Below, in pieces: positions 1-7,529 of a DNA stretch of 28,709 bases. Origin of the DNA: Acetomicrobium sp. UBA3949 (GTDB lineage Bacteria; Synergistota; Synergistia; Synergistales; Acetomicrobiaceae). Below the pieces are notes generated by a model. The model worked only from the letters and a program-made list of their open reading frames with translations. It ran no database searches and was not told the DNA's origin. A program made the translations under genes and the position numbers. Numbering within the stretch: the stretch's first letter is position 1; each line of letters starts with the position of its first letter. The stretch is from assembly GCA_002385485.1 (NCBI GenBank), contig DGDP01000002.1, forward strand, positions 1-28,709, written 5' to 3'.

Positions 1-12
1 ACTCTCCGTTTA
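1..12 (-). rRNA. 16S rRNA gene, extreme 5' end (partial)
   Basis: Read on the minus strand, the first bases end in TAAACGGAGAGT. This matches the start of bacterial 16S rRNA, where AGAGT is the beginning of the universal 27F priming site (AGAGTTTGATC). Counting back, 16S nucleotide 1 falls near position 12. An rRNA-type promoter, a boxA-like site and a hairpin-bearing leader lie at the expected distance upstream (55-235), which supports the call. The contig probably ends here because rRNA operons are multicopy repeats that short-read assemblies cannot cross. Only about 12 bases are present, so the call leans on context. Confidence 0.72.
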
Positions 13-177
13 ATCCAAAGCTTTTTGTGTTGCAAGCTGAAAACCAACTGACTTGCACCTTAATAGGTGCTCGCACAACTGATTTCAATTACTTTACTTT
101 CAGGCTTTCTCGCTGCTGCCTATGAACTTGTCAAGGTGCTGATTTGTTGCGTGCTCCTCTCGAGCAGCGCAAGAGAT
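13..177 (-). other. pre-16S rRNA leader (transcribed spacer)
   Basis: This stretch lies between the rRNA promoter (-10 at 178-183) and the 16S start near 12, on the minus strand, and no protein gene fits it. It contains a boxA-like sequence at 120-140, a perfect 6-bp hairpin with a 4-base loop at 55-70 (GCACCT / AGGTGC), and a 5-bp hairpin around 152-166 (TGCTC / GAGCA). Such elements are typical of rRNA leaders, where they serve antitermination and RNase processing. Their roles here are inferred. Confidence 0.6.
120..140 (-). promoter_or_regulatory. boxA-like rRNA antitermination site
   Basis: On the minus strand GCACCTTGACAAGTTCATAG resembles the E. coli rrn leader boxA region GCTCTTTAACAATTTATCAG in register. 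It sits between the rRNA promoter and the 16S start, where boxA is found. boxA binds the NusB/NusE antitermination complex in other bacteria. The match is imperfect, so the call depends partly on position. Confidence 0.45.
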
Positions 178-235
178 ATATTATTCGGGTTTGCCAAATA
201 TGTCAACCCCTAAAATATGTATACATATATATTTT
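178..235 (-). promoter_or_regulatory. Strong rRNA operon promoter with UP-like element
   Basis: On the minus strand there is a perfect -35 TTGACA (206-201), a 17-base spacer, and a -10 TAATAT (183-178), predicting initiation near 171. Directly upstream, 211-235 is almost pure A/T, which fits an rRNA UP element bound by the RNA polymerase alpha subunit. The UP element touches the stop codon of the HPr gene (234-236). No terminator separates HPr from this promoter. Confidence 0.7.
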
Positions 236-494
236 ACATCTCCCTATCTTCGCATATTTTTACCAGCTCTTCCAAGGCCTCCTCTTCTCCCTCCCCATCA
301 GCCTTCAAGACAATTTTTTCATTCGGCTCAATACCCAAGCTCATGACAGCCAATATGCTCTTGGCATCGACTTCCTTATCATTTTTGGATAAGGTTATCT
401 TGCACGGAAAGGCTGCTGCTTTTTGAACGAACAATGCTGCCGGCCTGGCATGCAAACCATGCGGGTTTTTTACCACTACTTCCTTCTCGATCAC
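234..494 (-). CDS. ptsH: HPr, phosphocarrier protein of the PTS
   Basis: This 86-aa protein is the usual HPr length. His15 lies in NPHGLHARPAA, the site phosphorylated by Enzyme I. Ser46 lies in KSILAVMSLG, the context of the HPr-kinase regulatory serine. HPr passes phosphate from PEP (via Enzyme I) to PTS EIIA-type proteins in the cytoplasm. The start is GTG at 494, chosen because AAGGAGG lies 8 bases upstream, inside the end of the DUF1667 gene. It is the last gene of the glycerol/dihydroxyacetone cluster, so its most likely partner is DhaM. The retained Ser46 suggests HPr-kinase control, but that kinase is not in the window. No ptsI lies beside it: the downstream neighbour is an rRNA operon. 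Confidence 0.95.
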   Translation of the reverse strand: MIEKEVVVKNPHGLHARPAALFVQKAAAFPCKITLSKNDKEVDAKSILAVMSLGIEPNEKIVLKADGEGEEEALEELVKICEDREM

Positions 495-498
495 TTCT

Positions 499-897
499 TT
501 AACCTCCTTGCGAAACGAGTTCCACGGATTGTTTTGTGGGCAGAGATCTGCTTGCCACTATGTCTACCCCAGTATCGCAGACATTTTTAATTATAACCTG
601 CCTTATTTCAACGGGAGCTTTGACCGTTACGTGCGCAACGGCTTTAGTTATCTCGAAAATCTTATCTTTCGGTACAGGCTCTTTACTGCGCACGGGGCAC
701 ACGGGCAGAGCGCCGCCTTCAACCCTTACGGTTGATGCAAACACTCGACGCGGGTCGGTCATTTCTATTTTAGCGTACTCCTCTCCCCTTGGGCAGCTAT
801 TGCCTGAAATCGATACGACATGACCGTTTTCTTCTTTGGCAATCATAAAACAACCCACAGGACAAGCAGTACATATTATTCTCCTTTCCTCGGACAT
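499..897 (-). CDS. DUF1667 cysteine-rich protein, third component of the glycerol-3-phosphate oxidase cluster
   Basis: This 132-aa protein belongs to the DUF1667 / COG3862 family. It opens with CTACPVGC near residues 9-16 and has NSCPRG near residues 33-38. Two more cysteines follow (CPVRS and NVCDTG). The cysteine pattern suggests an iron-sulfur or other metal site. In many anaerobes, including Thermotoga as I recall it, this family sits beside a GlpA-like dehydrogenase and an FAD/NAD oxidoreductase, as here. It starts 5 bases after the upstream gene with AGGAGGTG ahead of an ATG. A role as electron-transfer subunit, standing in for GlpC, is inference: it lacks the CxxCxxCxxxCP ferredoxin motifs of GlpC. 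Confidence 0.85.
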   Translation of the reverse strand: MSEERRIICTACPVGCFMIAKEENGHVVSISGNSCPRGEEYAKIEMTDPRRVFASTVRVEGGALPVCPVRSKEPVPKDKIFEITKAVAHVTVKAPVEIRQVIIKNVCDTGVDIVASRSLPTKQSVELVSQGG

Positions 898-902
898 TTT
901 GC

Positions 903-2156
903 TTACACCTCCTTTATGTCGACTACGATCTCATCGACATCCCCCAGAGCCTGGAGATCTTGAAGTTTAACGTGAGCTTCGTTCATCTCTCCCGGCCTAG
1001 CATATCTAAGCCTTTTCTCGTATAACCCAGGTTCAACTACGACTTTACAGCTTTTTTCTATAGGCTGTGTAACTCGCATATAAATGGTCGCATCGCTCTG
1101 CCCCGAAAGCCATTGAGGAGAATACAGCCTAACGTTGTCTCCGCCGGAAACCTTTATCTTTTTTTCGCCGGGTTTGAACTTTCCGGCTGCAAAAAGCGCT
1201 GCATTCCTGCCCGCCCTCTCTCCTTCCATGCTAACCCAGTCTACCAAGTCATATACGATAACCACATTGCCCGCAGCAAATATATTTGGCTTTGTGGTCT
1301 GAAGAAGCTCATTCACAATCGGACCCTGTGTAACTGGATTTATTTCAACATTGGCCATTCTCGAAAGTTCGTTTTCAGGAATGAGCCCCACAGCCAAAAG
1401 CAAAGTATCGCATCCCAAAAATTTCTCCGTTCCTACAATAGGATTACGATTTTTGTCAACTTTTGCAACAGTTACCCCCTCCAACCTGTCCTTTCCGTGC
1501 ACTTCTATTACTGTTTCCTCTAAATAAAAGGGAATACCGTAATCATCGAGGCATTGAGCTATATTTCGCCTAAGGCCACCCGGCCAGGGCATTATCTCGT
1601 AAACGCCCAATACTTCCGCCCCTTCCCATATCATCCTCCTTGCCATTATTAACCCCACATCTCCGGAGCCTAAAATTACGACCCTGTTGCCAGGCATATA
1701 GCCTTCCATATTCACTAACCTTTGCGCCGTGCCGGCTGTATATATTCCTGCCGGACGCGTTCCGGGAATTCCAAGAGCGCCTAAAGGTCTTTCGCGACAA
1801 CCCATTGCCAGGACCAAGGACTTGGCTACCACCTTTTTAATGCCCAAGGAAGGGTTCATTATCCAAAAAGAACCGTTTTCTTCCATGTGAAATACCATTG
1901 AGTTAGTCCAAAATTCCACCCCGGCTTCACGAGCTTTACTTATCCAACGATGTACATACTCAGGGCCCGTCAATTCTTCACCAAAGGCATGTAAGCCAAA
2001 ACCTGGATGTATACACTGTTGCAATATGCCACCCAAATCCCAATCCCTTTCAAATATGGCTACTTTTTCTGCTCCGGCCTCTTTGGCACCTACGCCGGCT
2101 GCTATCCCGGCAGGGCCTGCACCAATAACAGCTACATCAACGATAATATCGCTCAT
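903..2156 (-). CDS. FAD/NAD(P)-dependent oxidoreductase, GlpB-like partner
   Basis: This is a protein of about 417 aa in the pyridine-nucleotide-disulfide oxidoreductase fold. The N-terminal VAVIGAGPAGIAA is the FAD dinucleotide-binding site. A second Rossmann site, VVILGSGDVGLIMARRM, lies in the middle and would bind NAD(P). AAGNVV near residue 300 is the second FAD contact. The preferred start is the ATG at 2156, which overlaps the TGA stop of the glpA-like gene by one base (TGATG) and has GGGAGGG just upstream; a GTG at 2159 is an alternative. The overlap implies translational coupling and probably a complex with its neighbours. It likely carries electrons from glycerol-3-phosphate oxidation to NAD(P)+ or an unknown acceptor. 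Confidence 0.85.
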   Translation of the reverse strand: MSDIIVDVAVIGAGPAGIAAGVGAKEAGAEKVAIFERDWDLGGILQQCIHPGFGLHAFGEELTGPEYVHRWISKAREAGVEFWTNSMVFHMEENGSFWIMNPSLGIKKVVAKSLVLAMGCRERPLGALGIPGTRPAGIYTAGTAQRLVNMEGYMPGNRVVILGSGDVGLIMARRMIWEGAEVLGVYEIMPWPGGLRRNIAQCLDDYGIPFYLEETVIEVHGKDRLEGVTVAKVDKNRNPIVGTEKFLGCDTLLLAVGLIPENELSRMANVEINPVTQGPIVNELLQTTKPNIFAAGNVVIVYDLVDWVSMEGERAGRNAALFAAGKFKPGEKKIKVSGGDNVRLYSPQWLSGQSDATIYMRVTQPIEKSCKVVVEPGLYEKRLRYARPGEMNEAHVKLQDLQALGDVDEIVVDIKEV

Positions 2157-3634
2157 CACATACCCTCCCTAAACCAATACTCCTTGGTCTTGCCTACCAG
2201 CATTCGAGAATGACCTCCGTGCCTGGTAACTTCCTCCATGGGAATATTGAGCTCCCTAGACAAGATTTCGATCACCCTTGGCCCACAAAATCCCCCCTGA
2301 CATCTGCCGGCTCCCGCGCGCGTCCAAATTTTCACAGCCGCTACTGTTTTGGCTCCCCTTCTTATTGCTTCTACGACCTGGCCTTCAGTAACGCTTTCAC
2401 ACCTGCAGACTATTTGTGCATATCTGGGATCTTTTTTTGCCAGGGCAGATCTTTCTTCCATGGAAAGATACGCGAATCGAGGAATATGCTTTCGTTCCGG
2501 AACAAAATTTTTGTCAGGTTTGAAATCCACCAAGTCCTTTAGCTCGTCTTTCATTCTCTCTACAATATGCTGGGCAATAGCGGGAGCAGAAGTAAAACCG
2601 GGAGATTTGATGCCGGCCACGTTAACAAATCCATGGGGTCTTTTTAAGATGTTTATTACAAAATCTCCTGTGTCAGGATCAGCTCTTAATCCTGCAAATG
2701 TCGTTATCGCCATATTCATAGGAATGGACGGTATAAGTCTTCTCGCACCTTCTATGACCTGTTCCAATCCGTCTCTTGTGGTTGCCGTTTTGTCGCGATC
2801 TAGTTGAAATATAGATGTGGGTCCCATCAAAAGGTTGTGATCAGCGGTAGGTGCCACCGTTATTCCCTTTCCCGCTTCGGAAGGGCATGGGAAGAAAAAG
2901 CTTTTTACGAGATTCCCCACATATTTGTCGGTGATGAAATAATCTCCCCTTCTTGGATGGATCACAAAGCTCTCGTCGCCAACTTTTTTGGCTATTTCAT
3001 CGGAATGAACTCCTGCTGCGTTGATAACGATGGGGGAAAGGAATAGACCTTTATTCGTATTAACTCCAACTACCTGTCTTTTATCCTGAGACAGGAGGAC
3101 ATCTGAAACTTCCGTCTCCAAAAATAGCTCCACTCCGTTTTGTTGCGCATTGTCCATAAAAGCTAAAACCGCCTCGAAGTTATTTATGATGCAACCCGTT
3201 GGTGCCCACAAAGCTGCAATGATATCTTTGGATGCATTTGGCTCACGAGATCTCAATTCGTCCCCGCTTATAATCTCCAGCGAAGGTACGCCGTTTTTTC
3301 TGCCCTGCTCTAAAAGCAAATTGAGATGAGGTATCTCATTTTCGGCTAAGGCGCAAACATAGGATCCTACCTTGTTGAGAGTGAAATCGAGCTCTTCGTA
3401 GAGATTCCTGTACATCTCATTGCCTTTCGGGCAAAAATGGGCTTTGACGGTTCCTGGTTTATCGTCGTAGCCTGCATGAACCATGCCACTATTTGCCCTA
3501 GAAGCTCCTGATGGCAATTCTGCGGCTTTGTCAAGCACGGCTACCCTAACATCGTAACGGGACAGTTCTCGTGCAATCGTAGATCCAACTATCCCTCCGC
3601 CAATAATAATAATGTCGTAATATTGAGTACTCAC
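2156..3634 (-). CDS. glpA: Anaerobic glycerol-3-phosphate dehydrogenase, GlpA-like (FAD plus [2Fe-2S] domain)
   Basis: This 492-aa protein has two parts. Residues about 1-370 are a DAO-type FAD oxidoreductase with IIIIGGGIVGSTIAREL as the nucleotide-binding site. The C-terminal 90 residues are a BFD-like [2Fe-2S] domain with cysteines in VCRCES and in RCQGGFCGP. It should oxidise sn-glycerol-3-phosphate to dihydroxyacetone phosphate. I chose the GTG at 3634 because AGGAGGT lies 6 bases upstream and the FAD motif then begins close to the N-terminus. A longer frame to 3727 would run through the terminator hairpin at 3679-3720 and is unlikely. A related activity such as 2-hydroxyglutarate oxidation (LhgO family) is possible, but glpK next door favours glycerol-3-phosphate. 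Confidence 0.85.
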   Translation of the reverse strand: MSTQYYDIIIIGGGIVGSTIARELSRYDVRVAVLDKAAELPSGASRANSGMVHAGYDDKPGTVKAHFCPKGNEMYRNLYEELDFTLNKVGSYVCALAENEIPHLNLLLEQGRKNGVPSLEIISGDELRSREPNASKDIIAALWAPTGCIINNFEAVLAFMDNAQQNGVELFLETEVSDVLLSQDKRQVVGVNTNKGLFLSPIVINAAGVHSDEIAKKVGDESFVIHPRRGDYFITDKYVGNLVKSFFFPCPSEAGKGITVAPTADHNLLMGPTSIFQLDRDKTATTRDGLEQVIEGARRLIPSIPMNMAITTFAGLRADPDTGDFVINILKRPHGFVNVAGIKSPGFTSAPAIAQHIVERMKDELKDLVDFKPDKNFVPERKHIPRFAYLSMEERSALAKKDPRYAQIVCRCESVTEGQVVEAIRRGAKTVAAVKIWTRAGAGRCQGGFCGPRVIEILSRELNIPMEEVTRHGGHSRMLVGKTKEYWFREGM

Positions 3635-3668
3635 AAGAACACCTCCTGAGGTACTATTGACACCCCTC

Positions 3669-3720
3669 AAAAAATTAAAGAGGGAGAAAGGCACATCATT
3701 ATGTGCACCCCTCTCCCTCT
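3669..3720 (-). terminator. Intrinsic terminator / candidate GlpP-controlled attenuator before glpA
   Basis: Between glpK and the glpA-like gene, the minus strand forms a two-part stem: AGAGGGAGA pairs with TCTCCCTCT (9 bp), then an internal loop, then GCACAT pairs with ATGTGC (6 bp) around a 4-base loop. The 3' side is followed by TTTAATTTTTT. This is a classic intrinsic terminator. In Bacillus, GlpP with glycerol-3-phosphate reads through such leader terminators. Because the same operon encodes GlpP, an attenuator role is likely but inferred. Confidence 0.75.
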
Positions 3721-3775
3721 CATGCACCGTCTCCTAATTTACCTAATCATTACAAGTTGGTCGAAGATAGTTAAA

Positions 3776-5287
3776 TTAGTCAATCCATCCCTTGGCTTTC
3801 TCTATAGCCTTTTTCCAGCCTCTGTACATTTCCTCTCTTTTTTCTGCACTCATAACAGGCTCGAATTTCTTGTCCACCTTCCAGTGTTTTCTAAGCTCAT
3901 CCAAGCTCGTCCAAAAACCTGTAGCCAATCCGGCAGCATAAGCAGCCCCCAATGCAGTCGTTTCATTGACCATTGGCCGGATGACGGGAACGCCCAAAAG
4001 ATCCGCCTGTAGCTGCATTAAAAGATTGTTGCGCACAGCACCGCCGTCTACCTTGAGTTCCGTCAAAGGAACGCCGGAATCGGCCTCCATCGCCTTTTGC
4101 ACATCCAATGTTTGATAGCATATAGATTCCAAGGTTGCCCTAATTATATGTTCCTTGCGAATATATCTAGTCAAACCAACGATACATCCCCTTGCCCTCA
4201 TATCCCAGTAGGGAGCAAAAAGACCTGAGAAGGCAGGGACAAAGTATATACCACCTGTATCCTTAACTTTACTGGCAAACCATTCAGAGTCTGCTGCATC
4301 GTCAAAGAGCCCTAAATTATCACGCAACCATTGAATAGCAGCTCCGGTAATGGCCATGGAGCCCTCTAAGGCATAAACCGCTTCTCCTTCCTTGAGACTA
4401 TAAGCAACAGTAGTGAGCAATCCGCTTTTAGAAAGAGTGGGTGTTTTTCCTATATTCAGCAACATGAAGTTTCCCGTGCCGTAAGTATTCTTTGCTTCCC
4501 CAACATCGTAACATACCTGTCCAAAAACAGCTGCCTGCTGGTCACCTAAATCTCCTGCTACAGGAATGCTTGCCTTAAAAGCCCCGTTTGGCGCGGTATT
4601 CCCATATACGCAGCTGCTTGGCTTAATTTGAGGCAACATGGATTTGGGAATACCAAGAAAATCCAGCATTTCGTCGTCCCATTGCAATGTTTTGATATTC
4701 ATAAGCATAGTCCTTGATGCATTAGTCATATCCGTAACGTGGACACCGCCATTGGGACCGCCGGTCAAATTCCATATCAACCAAGTATCGATATTACCGA
4801 ACAGCAGCTCACCCCTCTGAGCTTTCTCTTTGGCGCCTGGCACATTGTCCAGAATCCATTTGATCTTCGGTCCGGAAAAATAGGTGCTTATAACAAGACC
4901 CGTTTTTTGGTTGACTTTCTCGTTAGCGCCCGGCTCCTTCTCCCATTCTAGGCAGAAGTCCTGAGTCCTCATGCATTGCCACACGATAGCGTTATAAATA
5001 GGCTTGCCGGTGTTTTTGTCCCACACCACAGTGGTTTCCCTTTGGTTTGTGATGCCAACAGCTGCTATTTCATTGGGATCGATATTGCCCTTTTCCAAGG
5101 CCCCTCGAATAACGTCCTGAGTACGAGACCAGATTTCCATAGGATCATGTTCAACCCAGCCGGGTTGCGGATATATCTGCTCGTGCTCCATCTGGCTACT
5201 CGATACCGGATTGCCCTCCTGATCGAATATCATACACCTCGTGCTGGTAGTCCCCTGATCGATAGCGGCCACGTACTTCTTAATCAT
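3776..5287 (-). CDS. glpK: Glycerol kinase
   Basis: This 503-aa protein is full length for FGGY-family glycerol kinase. The N-terminal [18 protein letters not shown] is the phosphate-binding loop. [13 protein letters not shown] and the C-terminal VDGGAVRNN / [14 protein letters not shown] are family signatures. It phosphorylates glycerol to glycerol-3-phosphate with ATP in the cytoplasm. It starts at ATG 5287 after AGGAGGAG and follows dhaM by 33 bases with no terminator. The loop that carries the HPr-phosphorylated histidine in Firmicutes enzymes reads [19 protein letters not shown] here and has no histidine, so direct HPr activation is unlikely. Its product is the substrate for the glpA-like gene just downstream and the effector of GlpP. 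Confidence 0.97.
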   Translation of the reverse strand: MIKKYVAAIDQGTTSTRCMIFDQEGNPVSSSQMEHEQIYPQPGWVEHDPMEIWSRTQDVIRGALEKGNIDPNEIAAVGITNQRETTVVWDKNTGKPIYNAIVWQCMRTQDFCLEWEKEPGANEKVNQKTGLVISTYFSGPKIKWILDNVPGAKEKAQRGELLFGNIDTWLIWNLTGGPNGGVHVTDMTNASRTMLMNIKTLQWDDEMLDFLGIPKSMLPQIKPSSCVYGNTAPNGAFKASIPVAGDLGDQQAAVFGQVCYDVGEAKNTYGTGNFMLLNIGKTPTLSKSGLLTTVAYSLKEGEAVYALEGSMAITGAAIQWLRDNLGLFDDAADSEWFASKVKDTGGIYFVPAFSGLFAPYWDMRARGCIVGLTRYIRKEHIIRATLESICYQTLDVQKAMEADSGVPLTELKVDGGAVRNNLLMQLQADLLGVPVIRPMVNETTALGAAYAAGLATGFWTSLDELRKHWKVDKKFEPVMSAEKREEMYRGWKKAIEKAKGWID

Positions 5288-5320
5288 CCCGATCTCCTCC
5301 TTTTGTTTTTTATTGCTATT

Positions 5321-5722
5321 TTAAACTCTTAACTTTTTTAATGAGTGAGCCTCTTCGGCAACCTGTTTGACCTTCTCCAAAGAAGAACCTGTACTCGCCT
5401 CCACGACAGCCATGACTGCTCCCTCTAAAACAGGGGCATCGGCAATTAAAACCCTGCTTTTTTGTTCCTCCTCTAAGAAATCTAGCGCAGCCTTAGCAGA
5501 TAAAACGGCGCTACCCAAATCAGGCAGGATGACAATGCCATCGCATTCGTCCAAAAGGTCAAGGAGTGCTTCGTATATCTTTCCTGTGGAAGTACCGATA
5601 CCCCCTTCCTCATTGCCTCCAACTCCGACTACTCTTGCCTTTTCTCCAGCCATTTGAAGAGCTATTTCCGCAATCCCGCTAGAGGCTTTAAAACTATGAC
5701 AAACGACGAGAATACCAATCAT
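5321..5722 (-). CDS. dhaM: Dihydroxyacetone kinase phosphotransfer subunit DhaM
   Basis: This 133-aa protein has the EIIA-mannose fold of DhaM. His9, in GILVVCHSFKASSGIAE, is the residue phosphorylated by HPr. DhaM passes phosphate to the ADP held by DhaL. The E. coli protein is about 470 aa with fused HPr- and EI-like domains; this one is the short single-domain form, as in Lactococcus, so it depends on a separate HPr. A matching HPr gene ends the same cluster. It starts at ATG 5722, 3 bases after dhaL, with GGAGGG inside the dhaL end. Confidence 0.93.
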   Translation of the reverse strand: MIGILVVCHSFKASSGIAEIALQMAGEKARVVGVGGNEEGGIGTSTGKIYEALLDLLDECDGIVILPDLGSAVLSAKAALDFLEEEQKSRVLIADAPVLEGAVMAVVEASTGSSLEKVKQVAEEAHSLKKLRV

Positions 5723-5725
5723 ACA

Positions 5726-6367
5726 CTAACCCTCCAGAGCATCGTAAAAGGCCTTTAATATCAAATAACTCGACGTAGCTCCCGGGTCCTGGTGTCCGGC
5801 TGACCTTTCGCCCAAATAGCTTGCTCGCCCCTTTCTGGCGACCATCGGTATGGTATCCTTCATGCCTTTTTCTGCCATTGCCAGGGCTTTTTCCAATCCC
5901 TGCTTTAACGTCAATCCGTCTTTCGCAGCGGATTCCAACGCTTCTACGGCTGGAGTAAGGGCATCCACCATGGTCTTGTCGGAAAGTTGAGCTTTGCCCA
6001 AGGCCACTACACCCTGCAAACCCTCTCGAAAGGCCTGTGCCAACAACGAAAGATCCGCTTCCTTTTGGGCGGCAAGTTTCATCGACGCCTTCATAAAAAA
6101 TGTGCCATAGAGGGGCCCTGCAGCTCCTCCTACGGTACTCATCAGCGTAATAGCCACGTCCTTAAACACCGAGCCTATATCGTTATATTCGTTGCTTTTT
6201 ACTTTCTCCAGAGCTTTTGCAAAGCCTCTGCTCATGTTTATGCCATGGTCGGCATCACCTATCGCCGAATCAAGTTCTGTCAGGTATTCCTTATTGGCGT
6301 CTACAATATCTTTTATTCTTTTTACCGCCTCTATAGCCTTTGTTACGTCAAGTTTCCCGTTATCCAA
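5726..6367 (-). CDS. dhaL: Dihydroxyacetone kinase ADP-binding subunit DhaL
   Basis: This 213-aa all-helical protein has the DhaL signature LDSAIGDADHGINMSRGF, whose aspartates hold Mg-ADP. TVGGAAGPLYGTFF and the late GRASYLGERSAGHQDPGA are also typical. In PTS-type kinases the nucleotide is a permanent cofactor: DhaM rephosphorylates the ADP to ATP, which then transfers phosphate to dihydroxyacetone on DhaK. The start is TTG at 6367, 4 bases after the dhaK stop, with GGGGG about 10 bases upstream. This weak start suggests translational coupling to dhaK. Confidence 0.94.
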   Translation of the reverse strand: MDNGKLDVTKAIEAVKRIKDIVDANKEYLTELDSAIGDADHGINMSRGFAKALEKVKSNEYNDIGSVFKDVAITLMSTVGGAAGPLYGTFFMKASMKLAAQKEADLSLLAQAFREGLQGVVALGKAQLSDKTMVDALTPAVEALESAAKDGLTLKQGLEKALAMAEKGMKDTIPMVARKGRASYLGERSAGHQDPGATSSYLILKAFYDALEG

Positions 6368-6371
6368 CTTC

Positions 6372-7371
6372 TTACATCCCCCATCTGAGCCCCGGCGTAC
6401 AAACGGGAGCGTCCCACAGTCTTTTCATTTCCTCGTCAAGACGTAATAGGGTTATTGAGCACCCTTGCATTTCAAGGCTTGTTATATAATTTCCCACTAA
6501 ATTTCTCACTATTTTGATGCCCTTCTTTTCAAGAAAATCACTTAAATCGTTATAGACTATATAAAGCTCAGAAAGAGGAGTCCCGCCCATGCCATTTACA
6601 AAGGCTAAAACTTCGTCTCCGGCTTTGAAGGGCAAATCCTCAACTACTGCAGTAGCAAGCATTTCTACTATTTCTCTGGCAGTCTTTACTTTCATGCGCT
6701 GCCTGCCGGGCTCGCCATGAATGCCAATACCTATTTCCATCTCGTCCGGACCAAGTTCAAATGTTGGCTTGCCCGCAGCAGGAACTGTACACGATGTCAA
6801 AGCCATTCCCATGGAACGCACATTGGCATTGACTCTTTCGCACAACTTTTTCACTTCTTCCAGAGAAGCACCTTCCTCTGCTTTTGCGCCAACAATCTTC
6901 TCGGCCAAAACCGTCCCCCCCCACGCCACGTCTGCCGGCAGTATACAAAGAATCCTCTACGGCCACATCATCGTTAATGATTACCTGCTCTACCGGTATT
7001 CCTTCACCGGCAAGCATGTCGGCAGCCATTTGAAAATTCATTATATCTCCGCTGTAATTTTTGACGATATACAGCACACCCTTTCCTCCATTTACTGTTT
7101 TGGCAGCCTCATACATCTGATCTGGGGTCGGAGAAGTAAAGATCTCTCCCGGACAGGCCGCGTCGAGCATGCCAAATCCTACAAATCCAGTGTGCATTGG
7201 CTCGTGTCCGCTGCCGCCGCCAGATATAACAGCCACTTTTTCTTTGGGAGAGTCAACCCTCAAAACCGCCCTGACGGAAGGATGCAGCTTGACCAAATCT
7301 GCATGAGCTTTCACCAGGCCTTGAAGAGATTCCTCTACAACTTTTTCAACTTCATTAATTAATTTTTTCAT
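6372..7371 (-). pseudogene. dhaK: Dihydroxyacetone kinase substrate-binding subunit DhaK, split by a one-base frameshift
   Basis: Two overlapping frames together encode DhaK. The upstream part (from ATG 7371) has [16 protein letters not shown] and ends its homology at [11 protein letters not shown]. The downstream part resumes as [18 protein letters not shown] and carries GIGIHGEPG, whose histidine binds dihydroxyacetone covalently. The break lies in a run of eight C on the plus strand (6915-6922; G on the coding strand). Removing one G gives [11 protein letters not shown] and a 332-aa protein, normal for the family. All other motifs look intact and dhaL and dhaM are well preserved, so sequencing error, transcriptional slippage or phase variation is likelier than decay. 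The start has AAGGAGGTG upstream. Confidence 0.9.
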
Positions 7372-7430
7372 AAGCCACTACACCTCCTTTATATTTGTAA
7401 TAACATAAAATATACCAACACAAGGACATA

Positions 7431-7485
7431 ATAAAAGAGAAAGCGCACAATAAAAAATACATTTTACTGGGGCTTTCTCTTTTAT
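7431..7485 (-). terminator. Terminator-like hairpin / candidate attenuator between glpP and dhaK
   Basis: ATAAAAGAGAAAGC at 7431-7444 is perfectly complementary to GCTTTCTCTTTTAT at 7472-7485 (14 bp, 27-base loop). On the minus strand the GC-richer part of the stem is followed by TTTTATTAT, as in an intrinsic terminator. Its 3' side (TGTGCGCTTTCTC) resembles the hairpin before glpA (TGTGCCTTTCTCC). It lies between the gene for the antiterminator and its likely target operon. Confidence 0.55.
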
Positions 7486-7529
7486 CCTCTGACCCAGGAA
7501 ATACCGAAGAAATGATTTGTCTGCTAACC

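Noticed and set aside
55..70. Hairpin GCACCT-TAAT-AGGTGC as a terminator for the HPr operon
   Set aside because: No T run follows on either strand, and it lies downstream of an rRNA promoter, so it is better read as part of the rRNA leader.
1..233. CRISPR array or leader
   Set aside because: The hairpins occur once each and there are no regularly spaced repeats.
3635..3727. N-terminal extension of the GlpA-like protein (31 extra residues)
   Set aside because: It runs through the terminator hairpin, has no ribosome site, and the GTG at 3634 has AGGAGGT at ideal distance.
6372..6929. A separate 185-aa gene after dhaK
   Set aside because: Its sequence is the C-terminal half of DhaK, including the substrate-binding histidine, and joins the upstream part when one base is removed.
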